A stretch of 64,000 bases of DNA, taken from positions 9,092,001 through 9,156,000 of the forward strand of contig JACSYO010000415.1 in the NCBI GenBank assembly GCA_016806645.1. The letters run 5' to 3'. Under the pieces are notes generated by a model. The model was not told where the DNA came from. It searched no databases and saw only the letters and a list, made by a program, of their open reading frames with translations. Below, piece after piece: positions 32,601-48,074 of this stretch; within the stretch, counting starts at the first letter, position 1; every line of letters starts with the position of its first letter. The translations under genes were made by a program, and so were the position numbers. Source of the DNA: Ophiodon elongatus. Lineage: Eukaryota > Chordata > Actinopteri > Perciformes > Hexagrammidae.

Positions 32601-35600
32601 CAATTTTTTTCTTGAATGGAAGCTCCTCTGGGTGCCTGAAGAAACATGCGAGGCCTTTGACCATAAGCGGATGTGCAGTCATATAGAAGCCATGAGTGAT
32701 GAGTCAGCAGAGGCTTAGCAGAGGAACCGTTACATTTCAGTGAGGAGATTTTCCACCAACAGTCAGAGCTGCTGCTTTTACACTTTCACAGCTGCTGCTG
32801 CTTCTCAGCATAAAGCTCAGCCTAAATTGGCACATATTTAGGTCAATTTATTCTAAAAGCCATCTTATTTCTTTGAACAATAACTGTAAAAGATAAGTTG
32901 TGCGTGCTACTACAGTATTCATTGGAATACTGTGCCATATACAGTCGGTAGTGCCTGCTACAAGTTTATAATGTCTTTTGGATTTAAAATTGTACGATAA
33001 CTTAACTTTTTTTCTCAGCTTAACTTTTATCAAGAAACACTTTGTAGGTTTTTTTGGTGAACTTCAGAGTTGCCTCCTAGCAACAAAACTAAAAGATGGC
33101 ACGAGTGACATTTTCCATTTTTATTCACAGAAAAAAAGAAAAGAAAATCAAACTGTGTATTCTTTGTAAACACTACAGTGACACAGAGATGTAACAAATA
33201 AAAAGCTACTTTATTGTCATCTTGAGAAAACTCCCAAATGTCAACTTTTTTCTGAACTGAGAAAAAGAAAAGTCTTGTTTCAAGCTCAACGCCGATGCAC
33301 TTTCGGGATAATGTGTGTTTTTAAATGATTCAGGACCAGTGCCGGAACATAATAAAGTAGATTTACTACTCAAGTAAAACCTTGAGGTCAGGCTATTTAT
33401 TCAGACGTCTCACTGCATTCTATTTTATTCCATTTAACACATTTTTATCTTATTATTTTTAAATCCTATTTCCATGTATCTTTTTTTTATTTTCTTTTAT
33501 AAAGTAATCTTCTAAATTAGTTAAAAATATAAAAATGCAAAGTAGACGTGTGCGTGTTCACCCCTTAGGTCAAAGGAGACGCATACATTATCAGTGGTGC
33601 AGCTAATTGGTTTAATAAATAACATGATCAGCTGCGTGTTCTGAATACTTATTAGTTGTTAATAATGAAAAAGTACCACAGAGGCTTGTGGTTGCTGCTG
33701 TTGTAATTCCTTCTGGTTGCCAACAGGGGTCGTTAGAGGTCACAGATTACCTAATGCCCCTTTTTAATAGCCAAGTGAGGGTCTTTACCTGTTGGTCTTG
33801 ATTACAGGAGTTGGCAGCACACAGGTGAGCCTCCATCCATACGTGGCCAGGGACTGTAGCAGGGGAACGTAATCGGCCTTCACCTGCAAACCCTGCGTAG
33901 AAAACAAGAAGTCCATTACAGCCTGCAATCAGCCCAAACAATCTTTAAAGCTGCACACAATCCCCATCCTCCTCCCCTTTAAACACACACACCGTGTGCA
34001 TGCATTTTATGTAGCAGAGCGCATTCGCTGCTCTGATTACAGCTGTGCAGCAACAAGGTACGAGACGCAATCAGGCGGCGTCGGCGTCTCCTTCAAAATC
34101 TCGTTTAACAAAAGTACCCTTCCTCTCGCACACGATGGCTTTAATGCAATGCATGTATGCAGCCGTAGAGCTTGTTTTCAGAGCAATGTACACGGCAAAG
34201 AATTAAACTAACGAGACATAAACTGCTGCACAAACTCCCTGGTTGCCACGAGTCAACATGGCAACCGTCTCTCTTCATGACGAGCGTTTATCAGCACAGT
34301 GAGTCCTTGAGCAAATAGACTGCTCATGTGAAACTGCTCACTTTGTGGTGAACATTTAAACTCTGTTTCTGCTCTTGGAATACTCCAATAGAAATGAGCT
34401 ATTGTCTCAATGACAGATTTAAAACCAAGACTAGCCGAAAACACGAACATCTATATGATTGTTTTGACTTCGGGGACAAAGAGCCTGTAAGTTATTCAAA
34501 CTGAAATGCAGACAGATTACTCAATGTACTTTCAGAACACACACACACACACACACACGCCCCGAGAGGAGAGGAAGCGTGCGCGTGGTTTGCCATTCTT
34601 GTCATGTTAGGTAGGCCACCTGCCGAAGATGCAAAACCGCAATGGGTGTCAGTTGAGATTGCTCGAAACCATCAACAACATATTCGCACGCACACACGGA
34701 CAAGAAAAACCACACACACACACACACATACACAGAGAGCTGGCTGATTCCATATTCTCCAAAAGGATGCCCGAACTTATGGACTGTGCAAAATAAAAAA
34801 GACAAGAGTAAAACTAAAGTCTCAGTATTCAGGCTGTCACCCCCCCCCCTTTTTTTTTCTTTTTTTTTTTGCATAAATTCCAGACCGTTGCACCCGGATG
34901 TGCATCATAGGTACTGATATGAGAGATCAGAGTCTATTCATAGTGCACTGATCAACTGTACGAAAGCAGAGACTTGAGAATACATCACACCTACACGCGC
35001 TACATTAGCCTTCACTGTACTGTGAACTGTGAAGAATCTGGTCTAATTAAAGCTGCACCAGGCGAGGTTTTCATGTGAATGCACTGTACGACCGCATTCA
35101 TCAGCCTGAGCCACAGAGAGGCCCCATTAGAAAAGTGTCCCCTTTGTCCCTGAAGGAGCCGCGCCACAGATTCATAAAAAAAATAAATCAAAATAAATCA
35201 AGTGACGCGTTAATAACTTCAGGGGGTGAAATACAAAAGCAAAGCCGGACATATCACCTTTTTGTTTTCCTCTCTTTTCGGTCTTTTTGTAGAAAGTATC
35301 CCGGATCAGAAAAGCTTTTATTGTGGTAGGTCTAACCAGGGTGCTAGTTGGCAATCTGGTCGTGTTTTCTGCTCTTACCAATTGTTTGTATAATGCTTTA
35401 ACATAAACTCCTTCATGCTCTGGTAACCGCGGCACAATTTTCTTTCACATATTCTTCTGTATTTTTACAGTATTAACTTTCTTGAAAATAACACTTTAAA
35501 AAGGGCCAGTTTGCTCAAATCACATGTGATATAATTACACATATTTAGGTGAGGGAGCTGATAAATAGTACAGACTAGTACTAAACTATTACTATATTGT

Positions 35601-35855
35601 ACTATTAAGAACTGTTCACCACAACTTCTACGCACAACGAATACTATGTATATAAGTACTATTGCTTACCACTTTGCCTATATCTTAGTGTTTGGAAGTA
35701 GTACAACTACATACTGCTGTCCCTCGATCTGTAACTATTACTTCTATTGCTGCTACTACTACAACTATGATAAGGACCATGACTGCAGTACTTTCCTGCT
35801 CCTATTGCCTCTACTAATTCTGCGTCAGGGTCCAGTTTGTGGTCACACAGAGAGA

Positions 35856-35912
<57 letters not shown>

Positions 35913-38900
35913 CTGATCAGTATGCAGCGGTCATTGTCTGCCATGAGACAGACCTCAAGTCAAAACACTTAAACCCACTCCACCGCACATCGGCTCATTT
36001 TTCTCCCACAGATTCTTATTGATCAGGATGTCAGAACATGAACACAAACAGACCTAAAGCAGTCGCATATCAAGTTGTAGGTTTGCGAAGAGCTAATCGT
36101 TAGAATACAAGACACTGCTCCAGACGTTATTTACACAGCATTACTTTCTCAGTTCCTGCAGGGAGTGGAGCATCTACTTTTTTTTTTACGGAGGTTTACG
36201 TTGGAACCACTCCCAGAAACGGGCTCTCTTTCAAAGCCTTTGCACGGAAAGTAAATTGAGAAATATTTTTTTCTGTAATGGCTTGCTGTTCTTTGGAGTA
36301 GGTGAGAGTTAATCACGGTCCCCGGAGTCTGGCGCCCCTCTCTCCCTGACTTATTATGCAGGGCCACCTCGCTGCATCAGCACTCCGGCACCAACCTCCG
36401 AGCCTAAAAAACAAAAGCAATCACGGCGCCATCTTTGTCTCCGATGTTATCTGTGCGACTATAAAGAAGGACCACACGGTGGGAAGAGCGAGGAGCTGTA
36501 GTTCAACAACCTCAGTTGGAGGTACTTTAAATTAAATCCAGGTTGTTGTTTTTTTTTTCTTCTTTTTTTTTCCTGAGATCATCTCGTCACACAGAGAAAC
36601 ACATTTGTACCTCGGAGCGGCGGGGCTCCAACCGCCTTGCTGAAGGGCATCTCAGCATGAAGAGCAGAACATGTCGGTGACTTCCACTGTCACAGTTCTC
36701 CCAGCCGATGATGGGAGCTAAAGCAACAACCGCCAAGGCAATAACCCGCATCTAACCTTTAACGCTTTTGATGCTAAACCTCCAGTCTATCGTTTTTTTT
36801 TCCCCGAGATGGTGTGGAGATATATTATCTAGTGTTTGGGAACTTGCACCTGAGACAAAGTTTGTTTTCAACCCTGTGGCTGGGGAGGAGGAAGCTGCAG
36901 GTCAACTGGAGGTTCAGAGCGTTCGCTCAACAAAAACACCAGTATATTGTCTTTCTCTTAACCCCTCCCCCTCCTCCGACTCAGCAAGGCAGACATAACA
37001 GACCATAATTCTGTTATGCACCAGGTCTGAATGTGACAGTAATTTTGCAGACAACTGGGGTCAACAGGTTTGCAGACACAGACCAGTAATGATGAAGCAA
37101 ATACCTTTAAAAAAGGGCATCAGATACTGTTCCTGATGGAGCGTTGTCACAGCAACAGGAAATTCAGCATCCGCCATGTTTTAAAGCACTGCAATATTTG
37201 TGCTTTTTAAAAATTGCTTCTACATGAGTATATGATGTGGTGATCAGTTCTGTATTTAGATTATATATCAGCTTATTGGCCAGAAGGTATCCATGCCTTT
37301 TTGTATGAGCGCGTCTGATTTGGGATTTGTGAACCCTCCGCACACAGTTGCCTTTGCTGCAATTGTGCAATATCGCCATCTGCCACCACTCTGATTGCAA
37401 GATGCATGAAACAAGTTTGACAGAACAAGCTCACCACAGAGTCCACTCACGTACTGCTCGGTAGCTTTCAATCGCGTCACGTGATCAACAGATGAGTTTG
37501 TCCAACTGTCACGTAATTGTAGGTGTCCAAAGTTGCATTATTCTGAGCACGTTAAGGACTTCTTGTCCATGTTGGCTTAAAGGTTGAGACTGAAAGTTTA
37601 TCCTTGACCTTGCTGACATTTGTAGCTGAGAGAAATCTCACCACCAGGTCCATTTTGTAGCTGTTTTATGAGCTTTTCTTGCATGATTTTGTTTTGTGGC
37701 ATCGATGATATGCAGTAGGATTAACTAAGGACTAGGATACAGTTATTTATTTTGAGTGATTTTTATTTGTTTAAATCTTTTTATTTATTCCATGGCTCTG
37801 TGGATGGCAATGTCGGTTAGTTGTCAATTAGTGATTGAATTTTCCTCTAGGCGCCACCATGAGGTTGACATTTATGGGTCAGAGTGGAATGTTTCAATAA
37901 ATATCTGATGGATTGTCACTAAACTTGGACATCTATGGTGCTCAGAATTGTAAAAACTTTGATCCCTCGACCTTTCAAGTATCCATCATCAGGTCAATTT
38001 TTTTAATTTGTCCAATCCTTTGGTTACACCTATGCACCCTTTTTCCGTACTTAAAATTGCATTGCTGCAAAAGTAATACAGCTAAATAAATACCTCCAAA
38101 GTTTATCCAAACTTTAGAGTTTTACATGGTCTACCGTTGAGTCAGGACTAAACTATGCAGCCCGATAACAAGATGAGTCAGTGCATGAGTTTACTGTTCC
38201 TCCTCTGCTCTCAGTGAAAGCTTCTATCGTGTACTTTTGCACGGGGAAGAAAAATATTAGCATTTGATGTTTGAAACTGATGACTGAAATGTAGGTTCTG
38301 AAACAGATCACCAGACAAATCATCAGCTTGAAAGCAACAGCCCTAATTACTTTATTTTATAAAGAGAGAGCGCCCAGAGCCAAATTGTGACAGGGGAGCC
38401 CAGAGTTCTTCCCGATGTCTCTGTTTACTGCTTTGTTGAATTGGGTAAGAAACCAGATGTTTGGTTTTTTTTTAGCTGATCCGATTCTTTTCACCGTAAC
38501 CTAGTTAGGTGAAGAGAGGAACAAGAGATAAAGACACGCAAGTTTCTGTGTCATGTTAACCTCAATTTAGACTCAAATCTGCCTCCTTAGACAGTTATAG
38601 TTTGCTCATCACTCCACCCAATATATTACATCGCATTATTATTTTGTTACTGATGCTTAAGCAGTATTTTACTTCTGTAACTGGTCAAGGTGGAGCTAGT
38701 TTCAACTACTTTATGTACAGTCATGTTTGGAAAATCTGAGAGTCCTGCGATTCCCCCAGATTTACCTTTTTTTTGGGGGGTGGGGGGAAAGAAAGAAGAG
38801 GAAAATAAATCTGCTAAAATGTTTGACTTTTTCCTCAAATTTTTGTTTTGAAAATAGATGCATTTAGATAAATTTGACCTCTTTGGGCCTCATACAGTTA

Positions 38901-39941
38901 TTTACATGAAACCATCAAAGACATTTTCTCCTTGGTGCACTGCTTGTAAACCACAGACGACTCCCTAGCCGTTACATCTTTGCACAGTATTAAATCATCG
39001 CATCACATTTATTTTTTTTATGTATCTGAATATCTGAATATCTGAATATGACAGTGCAGTACAAGTATAAAGTAAATGTACTGAGTAACTTCTCAGCAAC
39101 AGCTAAGCCTCTATTCTGTCACGTTGTTTCTGATAAACAACCACACTATGAACCAAAACCTCCGCCTCCAGCCCGGATCTATCAGCATCACCGTCACGTT
39201 GCCGGACGGAGCGGGGCGCGATCTCTCACTCGCGGGGACGGTGCAAATTACTCTCCTCCTATCTAGGTCACCTCTCCTCTCACCTCAGTCCAAACGGATG
39301 GAGGTATCACTGACAGGCGATGCGCGTTAACGATCGGCCCTCTGCACAACATGCAGGCCACGGCATGCACACCGCGGAGGAACGGGACGCTTAAGAAATG
39401 TCTAATACTGTAAGAATATACTGTATGTTTATAAATAATGCACCAGGCTTGATGTTAGAGGTGGGCGGGGAAAAAAAGCGACTAATCTGCATCCTGCGTT
39501 ATTTGAAGTGACGGTGAACCCAGAGGAAGACACTAGCTTTTTGTGTGAACCTGATTTCAAGCAGATCTGAGTGACAGAACACACACACACGCTATGTTCA
39601 TGTTCATATATATATATATATATACACATATATATATATGTATGTATATATATATATATTTATATATGACTACGGTGTCCTTGTCTATGTCTAAAGTATT
39701 TCTTCAAAGCGTCCTCCCTGCCACACCGATTCTGTGATGTGGGGCCCTAATCCCATTTCTTTAGTTTCCTGAGAGTGTGAAGTGCTGCTCTTCAAAGCCG
39801 CGGATGCAAGTGAATTCTGGGAATGAGTGACAACAATGTCGGTGCTGTTAAGCTCCTTTCGCTTGCTTTGACTTTGGACTGCCATTTCTTAAATTTGAAC
39901 TCCACTGATATTAACTTTTAGGGTGTCTTTTTGCAGGAGTA

Positions 39942-39999
<58 letters not shown>

Positions 40000-40453
40000 C
40001 TAAACTCTCCTTGCAGTTTTTTTTTCGGTGTCTTTTAGGTTACAAGTTGTCAAGATCAAGGAGTGAGCAAGCCTGCCAACATCGTCACAGTGCGGCGCTT
40101 GAAGTGGTTGAGAGAACATTTTACTTCCCAACAATCACGCTAGGATATCTAAAACTGTGTGCAGACGGTAAAGCACACACAGCTTCTTATGAAATCGACC
40201 TTTAGATCCTCTAGCCATCTGAAGACAGGGAGAAAAGCGTTATTTCAGCCGTAAATTATTTCGTGAACACCAAAGTCATAAAACAACAGTTATTTTTTAT
40301 GTTCTAGCTATACTAATAATACCCATAAACACAGCTTGTGTGGTGATAACAAGGGAGCTACTGAGCAATCTGTCTTGCTATCTGCTCTTACCATTTTTCT
40401 AAGTTATGCATAAAGCACTGCAATCATTTTCTTGCAGGTTTCTTTTTTTTTTT

Positions 40454-40502
<49 letters not shown>

Positions 40503-43500
40503 TTTACTGTGAATATACATTCAGTAGTAGAAGCAAGCTGCATCTCTGCTGTGCCTAATTAGTGTAATAAACACCCATGCCAGTTTTATTGCTTTGGAAA
40601 GGAATATTTTAAAGGGTTGGTAACAAAAAGAACCAAAAGAAAACACCTTTCTCATTTACCTCCAGTGGCCTTGCAGGATCATTTCTGTTTTATGTGCTGC
40701 GGTTGGGAGATTTGTGCTGCCCCTGAAATGGAGGTGAATTGGCTTTTGTTTGTGCTGCTCAAAATTCATTCACCCTCTCTAAGTTGGGGAGGTGGCACAC
40801 TTGGATCGTGTGCACAGATGGATACCGCTGGGTGGAAGTTTAAAATATGCTTTTTGGGGGGAGATTGCACCTTTTAAGGGTGATGCATTTCAGACCCTTT
40901 GCCAAATACAGTGGCTGTACATTGATTTTTGACTTCTTTATCCCTGATTTTCCTCTTGGGGGCACCTCACCAGGATTACATGTCAAAGTCAATTTACTAG
41001 TTGTAGGGAGGACTACACAACCTGTAGAAATATTGTATAATTTCCTCTGTGGCTTTGGAGGAGCTTTGTCAAGTCTGAGAAAACTTGAGTTGTGTTATTT
41101 TGGGCTTGAAAATGTGCGTCACACACTGTGGGCATTGAGGAAAAACATGGGCCTTAAGAGTCAACACGGAGAGGGTACTGTTTGAATGTTTTCGTCCGTC
41201 TCCCAACTGACTTGGCAAAGGTCTGATTGACTGACAGTTCCTCCAATCACCTGCCTAGGACTGTATAAAAGTACTATCTTTCTATCTTGTGTCGCTAAAA
41301 TCGCAGGAGTACATTTCGATCCTTGGAAACTTCCACCACTTCGTCGCTGGGAGTCGAAACTCTTCACAGACGAGAGAACGTTTACTGTCCCTAACTGGGC
41401 GTGTTCGGGTTTGGAGACGCCGGGGTTGAGCGATGTGCTGACTGCAACATTGTGGAAGTTGATGACATTTGAGGCGAATGAATGTCATTTTGTTTCGTTT
41501 AAGGGTCAAATTATGTTAATGTTTCATTATTTCTTGGATACCGTCTCAAATTTACCAAATGCAACCATGCACCTTACCATTTTAGTAATACAACATTATC
41601 ATTTCAATAATATCTGTTCCTTTTTTATTTAGTGCTGTAGGTGAAAATTGCTTTGCACTCCCATAACACGGTCAGACTTGCAATGAACGGTTTAAAAAAG
41701 GAGGATAGAAATGGCCTCAACAGAACCAGAGATATCGTCTCCTTTGCTCCACACATTCTTCTTCCTCGTATAATTCTGGCACCTACACTACCCACAATGC
41801 AACTTGATCGCAGTGTTATGCTAGTAGCGGGTATTGTAGCCTCGAGCCGCTTGCCTCAAGCAGAGATAAGTAGCGTTCTAAAGAGGTCTGGTAAAATCAA
41901 AGAGGTCTTTGAAGCTCATGATGTTACACTGAGTAAAACGCTCAAACCGGAGATGAGATGTTTTTTTAAAGGCTGCACCGTCAGATCCGATGCAAATATT
42001 CTACGTCTCGTATATTCTACGTTCCCTTCCGGAAGCATGACATGTTAGATCCATTTCTAAACTTTTATTGTGATCTTGAGAATTTCAAAATACTGCTCGT
42101 TGCACAACAAACTGTTTGTCTGCGGTTGGCAGAGTTGAAGTGGATAATGGCGTTTTAAACAACATATAAGGAAGGTACGAAAAGAAGCTTCAAAGAAACA
42201 TCAGACCCCTCGAAGGTTGTGCAGGTGAAAACCCATTCATCCTTCAATAAAACACACAAACATGTTTTGTATGTTGTTTTTTTTGAAGGATGAACTGATT
42301 TTCACCGCAGCGGCTCAATGCGAGGAAACATATTAAGACCAACCGTAGCTGAGGTCTGAAGGAGGCCTTGTTTTTGTTTGGTTGTTGCTCCTTCAAAACT
42401 CTGTGAGAGGAAAGAGGGCTTTCAGTACATTAGTTTCAAGCCAGCTCCTGAATGTATTTTCCCTCTGGACACAGGAGATGCGAAGCTGGTCCTAATTGGA
42501 GTTTCGTAGCAGAGACCCCCGATGAGTTATCCATTGAGCACTTCACCCCCATACATGTGGTTCCTATTGAGGTCATTGTCACGTTCAGGACACTGCATCA
42601 TCTTCAGATGTTTTCAGAGCATCTGTCAAAGATCTGTGTTGTTTTGCTTTTCACGATGACGCTATTGGAGAATGTCTGTAATGGCTCTTAAGCACTTTTA
42701 CATGCTGGACACGCTGCGTACGTATGAGGATGTCTGTTGCTTGTCATTTTATGCATTTTGTTGTTTTTGTGCGCTTTTTTTTTTCAGGCTTAAGTCTTAG
42801 TTTGTCAGTTTAAGGTTTTTGTTTACTTCTTTAATTTCTCTCTATGATTTATTTTAGTAGTCAGAATTTGTTGGCTTTTTATCATTGTACTTAGAAAAAA
42901 AATGTTTTGATACCTTGTCACAGTAGAACTAAATTAAACTAAACTCTAAATGACCTGATAAGATGAATGTATTTTTGTAATTTTATATGGAAGCCTCTTA
43001 GTGTCGTTGTCCTGTCTTGCTTATCAGCAAGGTCAGTCTATTGTTATACTTATTGTATAATCGACCGATTCTATGTCCCGCTCCCCTTAGATACTGTCGC
43101 CAGGTTGGAAAAGCTTGACAAAAAGAAACATGGAGAAGTCGGATCCGTTTAGCTGCAGTGTGTATCAGATTAGTCTCTGGGCACCAGGCAATATAGCTTC
43201 AGGAAGCTGACCGTTTCTTCAAGGACCACAGTCTGCGATGGAAGGATATATTTATAGTGATAAACTTTACTCGGGTAACTTTGCCCGTTGGGAAGCTAGA
43301 CGTCGTAAATATCAAAATAAATGACACCATAAGTTGATTAGGGGCTACAGTTGTGGCACATAGCCTTAAAGAGATAAAACAAAGGGATGAAATCATGCAG
43401 GTTCACCAGACGCCTCCGCCTTCAACCTGCTGGGAGCCAACATCGACACCACGGCACCGTGAGGGCCCCGGGCCGCATTGCCGGGCCCGCTGGAGGGAAG

Positions 43501-45072
43501 GGAGGCAGGTGAGAATCAGAACCATGACCAGGACTGTCGGACCCTGCTGCAGTAAAATGAGAGGCTTTCTAAAGGGACTCTGGTGCCTCGGAAACACTAC
43601 CGTGTTTGTCCACAGGGACGGACAAAATCAACACAAATGAAAGTTCCTCATAGTATCTGTGAGTTTATACAAAGTAATGCGACTCAAACGGTAACGTTAC
43701 CTTGAACAGATGTAGCTAGGTACGACAGGAAAGGGGCCTTCCAAGCTTTCTCCAATGGGCGGGACTTATGAAGGGTCAATTGTTGTCAAACCGTTTAGAC
43801 TAATTTGGGCGTACGTAGTCTTTGTTCACCAGTGTTGGAAAAGGTACTTGAAAAATGTAATGAATTACTCATCACATATCACTCATTGAAAAAGTAATGC
43901 ACGGCAAAATAAATTAAATAACTTTTCGTTACTCAGCACAACTCTGTAAAAGCTGCCTCTAAACGACTCGAGAGCCTCCACATGAATTCTATTTTGAACA
44001 TCTTATTGTAAAGTAAAAACAACTTTACAATATCATTAAAACTAGTATTATGCATCTATATTCAGTAGTATTCTGATGTATCGCAGCTCCTCACCACTCT
44101 GTTGCTCTGCAGAAACCTGTAGATTTGACGCCGTTAGAAACTCAGCTTTTTTTTTTCTCTCATGGAAATTCTCTGATTAGTTCTCCGTTATAAATGGAAC
44201 AATTATAAACAACTTTCTTCGGTTCAGTGATGAACAGACAGCCTCCCCGAGACGATACACCCCCACTTGACGACAATATCAATGATTGCTGTCCCTCAGT
44301 GAAACGGCTTCCTCTTCTTCTCTGAGCGTCAAACATCCAACCACCTTTCAGACTTCTGGATAAATAAAATGCTCAAAGGGGGAAAACTAAATGACATATA
44401 TAAAGAAGAAGAGGAAAAAACAACAACAAAAACCCACGCAATCAATATTCTGCCTTATTTTTCATTGTAATTATCCCGGCACTGAAACAATAATGAGCTG
44501 CGAGGACACTTTGCATATCAATTTCAGGCAGTTTTCACGTGTGAATGGGGATGATGTGAAGCCGTGATCGCCCTTTGTGAAGGAGTGTGCTGTCAATCTG
44601 ATTTGATGTGGTGCAGATTGCTCGGGTGAAACTGTTTTTTTTTTTTGATAAAGTCCCAGTGGAGGAGTTGATTGGATCTCCTGGAACACTGGCTGTGGGT
44701 TCGGCGTCGTTCACTGTTGACGTTTCTGAGGAAGCCTTGAAATCCATTAAGCTGTAACAGTATTACCATTCATCTCGGAGGAGGGGAGGCTTTACTGCTG
44801 CCGCCAGACGACTGTAGGAGGCTTTTTTTATTGGCACATGAGGCCATCAGCGCTGGGCTGGACAATCACAGAGCGACATTTTTAGGGGACAAAAGTCTCC
44901 TTTCACACTTGGACAGCCACGGGCCACAAAAAAAAAAAAAATAGTCTAAATTCAATTACAGTGATAGCATCGGCAAACACATAACAGACACACGGAACCA
45001 AACTCATCCGCACATGCAGCTGCATGCACAAACATGTACACACGCAGGTGCGCACACATACACTCAAACACA

Positions 45073-45129
<57 letters not shown>

Positions 45130-48022
45130 GTTTGAAAGGCAATGAAATGGCCACGAACCCTTCAACTCTAGACAGAAATCAATTTCCAACTTGGAACTTG
45201 TGCCGAGGAGAGACGGTAATCGGTGGGCAGATAAGGGCTTGTTTGCTCCTGATAAGACAAGCGACCACGACACATGTCCCATAAATTGAGATCTGACAGA
45301 TTTGCCTTTTGGGGTTGTTGTGCGAGGGGGGGGCGGGGAGGGGGCTGTGAGGAGGGGCTGAAAGGGCACGATATCTGAGTGACAACTGATTTCAATACAG
45401 GAGGTCCAGACTTTTTCAGAGGACTTGTGCTCTAAGCAACCCTGGGCAATGTGGCTTAAACATAGTGTTGAATAAGACGGTATCAATATGAATATTTTAA
45501 CGATTTCGATTGGGGACAGAGGTGACTTTTGTCCAGGAGACGGCCGCAAATCTAAACGAAAGGTTGACATTTTGTTGCACGAGTCGTTTGTCGAGTTAAT
45601 GCTCTTTTCCTAAACTTAACTTTGTAGTTTTGTTGCCTATATCTAACTTTTGTTCATTTTGAAAAGACACTATGCATTGCACCGAGTGCAGCACTCCTGC
45701 TAGAAGAGTACGGAGAGCGTCCTAGTTTGAAGCTTCAGGCCTCTGATCGAGCTGCGTTATTGGACGCTTTGTTGTGAGAATGAGTTAATGCTGCTCTGCA
45801 AACTTAAAAATAGGCCAGTCTTTTATTATTTCATTTTTTTAATTTCATAAAAATTTTTTACACGAGTTGTGCACTGCACTTATACACAATAATGGGTCAT
45901 AAAGTATCAATATATTTTTTAACTACATATATAAAGGAAATGACTCATTGGCAGCTGGGTTTTGAAAGTTTCTTTTGACATTTATTTTGCCAATACCAGC
46001 TCGTGGTTGCTTAGTAACTGAAGTCTAGATGTTAACTAACTCGTATTAGGCTGCAGACGGTAACAAAGCTGAAGTTTCACGGCGCTCTGCTGCTTCCATA
46101 AATTGAAGAAACGATCCCAAATCGAAAGCTCAGCGTCTTGTTTTGCCCGTGACTCGCACAACTCGACACGGAATGCCAGTAGAGGTGTAGCCGGGAAAAA
46201 AAGATACATTTCGCACCGCATCTGTTACATCTTCAATGTAGCCTGGCCGCTTTATCCAAATCAGCATTATTCTATTGTAGTGTTGTCAGTTCTGAAACAA
46301 AATCGTACCCATGGACTATGAAACCGATGTCACCTACAACATCTATCCCAGTTCAGTCTGTGGAGCACTTCCAGATCTTATACCTGAAGACATACATGGA
46401 TTAGGGAGAGAGGTGTTTATGTTTACTAATAGTTTTGGACTGTACCATGAGAATAACATGTCTGGATATTGAAACTGTGCGTTGTTCCCTCAAAGGAAAA
46501 ACACGACACTCTGTAAAGAGTCCCAGTAAGGTGTGGCCACAGATTCTCTAAGCCTCTAAACTTCCACAGGAGGGATAAACCATATTCCTTTAAGAGATAT
46601 TCCCTCATTTCTGTGTTTTGATGTGGCGGAGAGCGCCATCTGACACGTCATTTCAAAATCTCCCGTTCGTGTTGGTTTGGGTTGAGATGTGGTGACTGCG
46701 AAGGCCACAGCTCATGATTCACTTCATTTTCATCCTCATCGAACCATTATGTGAGCCCTTGTGCCTCGCATGAAAGCAACTGAAGTCCTCATGTTTCTCT
46801 GTTCACTTATTCCGGTTTTTAATCTTCAATTCGCAACAGCTTCATCAAAATACAACACATGTTGATATCAGGTCTGTGGTGGGACACAAACTCTAGTCAT
46901 TCGTATGGTGTCACACACCTATTCACCACCACTTACCCCCCGCTCCCCCTCCATCCACTTCCATATCACTCTGCCCCCTGTGCAGTAAAACTGAGCATTG
47001 GCATTTGGATGTGTAATTCCTTGCATTATAAGCTGTTTTTGGACAGCGAAATGATTTCACACGACCTTTAAGAGAAGAGCACAAAACTTGCGACGCTTCG
47101 AGCAAAAAGAAAAATCTCTCCACTCACGTTAATGACGGTCCACTGCTCCACTACGATGGCATCGAATGTCGGGGCTGCCGCGTTCGGCTCACCCTCGCTC
47201 GCCTCCTGGAAGATGAAGACGCTTTCCACCGACTTAGGCAGCATATCTGCAGAGAAGAAGGAGGAAAGAAATCGAGGCGTGAAGAGAGTATTTACTGGAT
47301 GGAGCGTGGCTGTCTTGTCTCTGCGGCTTCTTTCAGGCCCTCCAGGCCAGAGGAAATGGAATGATATCACTCAGCCACATTCACACACAACCCTTTATTA
47401 CATAGCCAGTGGTGTGGGCCATTTGTATGAGCAATGTGCACTTATACATTATGCAGGGGGACAGTGTAAAAGAAAGGAGCAGGTATTCCCCTTCTGGGAT
47501 GTTAAAAAAAAGAAGAGGAGACATTATGCGCCGGTGGTTTTTAGGGACCTGGAGCCCTGCTGGTTTTCGTGCTCCATAGCTAAACAAAGCCTAATCACGG
47601 CTGAAAAACAAGGTGAATGCAAAAGCTGATAGGATTCAGAGGATCAGATCAAAGCCACCGCTTTTAGAAAAAGAAATAGATGGACAGATTTTAGCGATGG
47701 CAAAATGTGGCCACTGATTTAATGAAGTCAGCCCGTAAGGCATTAAAGCATAAATCCTTTTGCCAAGCCTGAATAATTCACCTTTAGAAAGACTTGAATT
47801 AAGTGAGCCACATAAAGACATTGATGCTTTAGGCCACGAGTGAGATTGTGTGCCGCTGACCAAATAGATTTTCTAAGCGTCTCTCCTGTTGGAAGCTAAC
47901 AATCGCAGGATTGGCACCCGAGACAGAAACAGCGCTCTGGCCCCCGAGAGCCGAGACCCTTCTCCCCCTCTCACCCTAACGTCTCTTGTTATTCATTTGA
48001 TGCACGTGCACGTTACATGCAG

Positions 48023-48074
<52 letters not shown>

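Larger units (their letters stand above)
28853..33788 (-). other. Raftlin intron (28.8-33.8 kb)
   Basis: About 5 kb without recognisable exons. Contains (CT)n at 29577-29616, (CA)n at 29800-29841, and AT-rich sequence including a segment near 33340-33400 of the teleost AAGTACTTTTACTC-like repeat type. Confidence 0.6.
33893..47127 (-). other. Raftlin intron (33.9-47.1 kb)
   Basis: 13.2-kb intron. Contains (GA)n, (AC)n and (AT)n microsatellites, fragments of dispersed teleost repeats (about 37800-38000, 43430-43653, 45600-45720), and no exon I can recognise. A 135-codon frame at 41641-42048 has no family features and overlaps repeat-like sequence. Confidence 0.6.

Noticed and set aside
41641..42048. 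135-codon plus-strand frame inside a raftlin intron
   Set aside because: No domain, signal or splice context is visible, and parts (CACTACCCACAATGCAAC) resemble dispersed repeat sequence.
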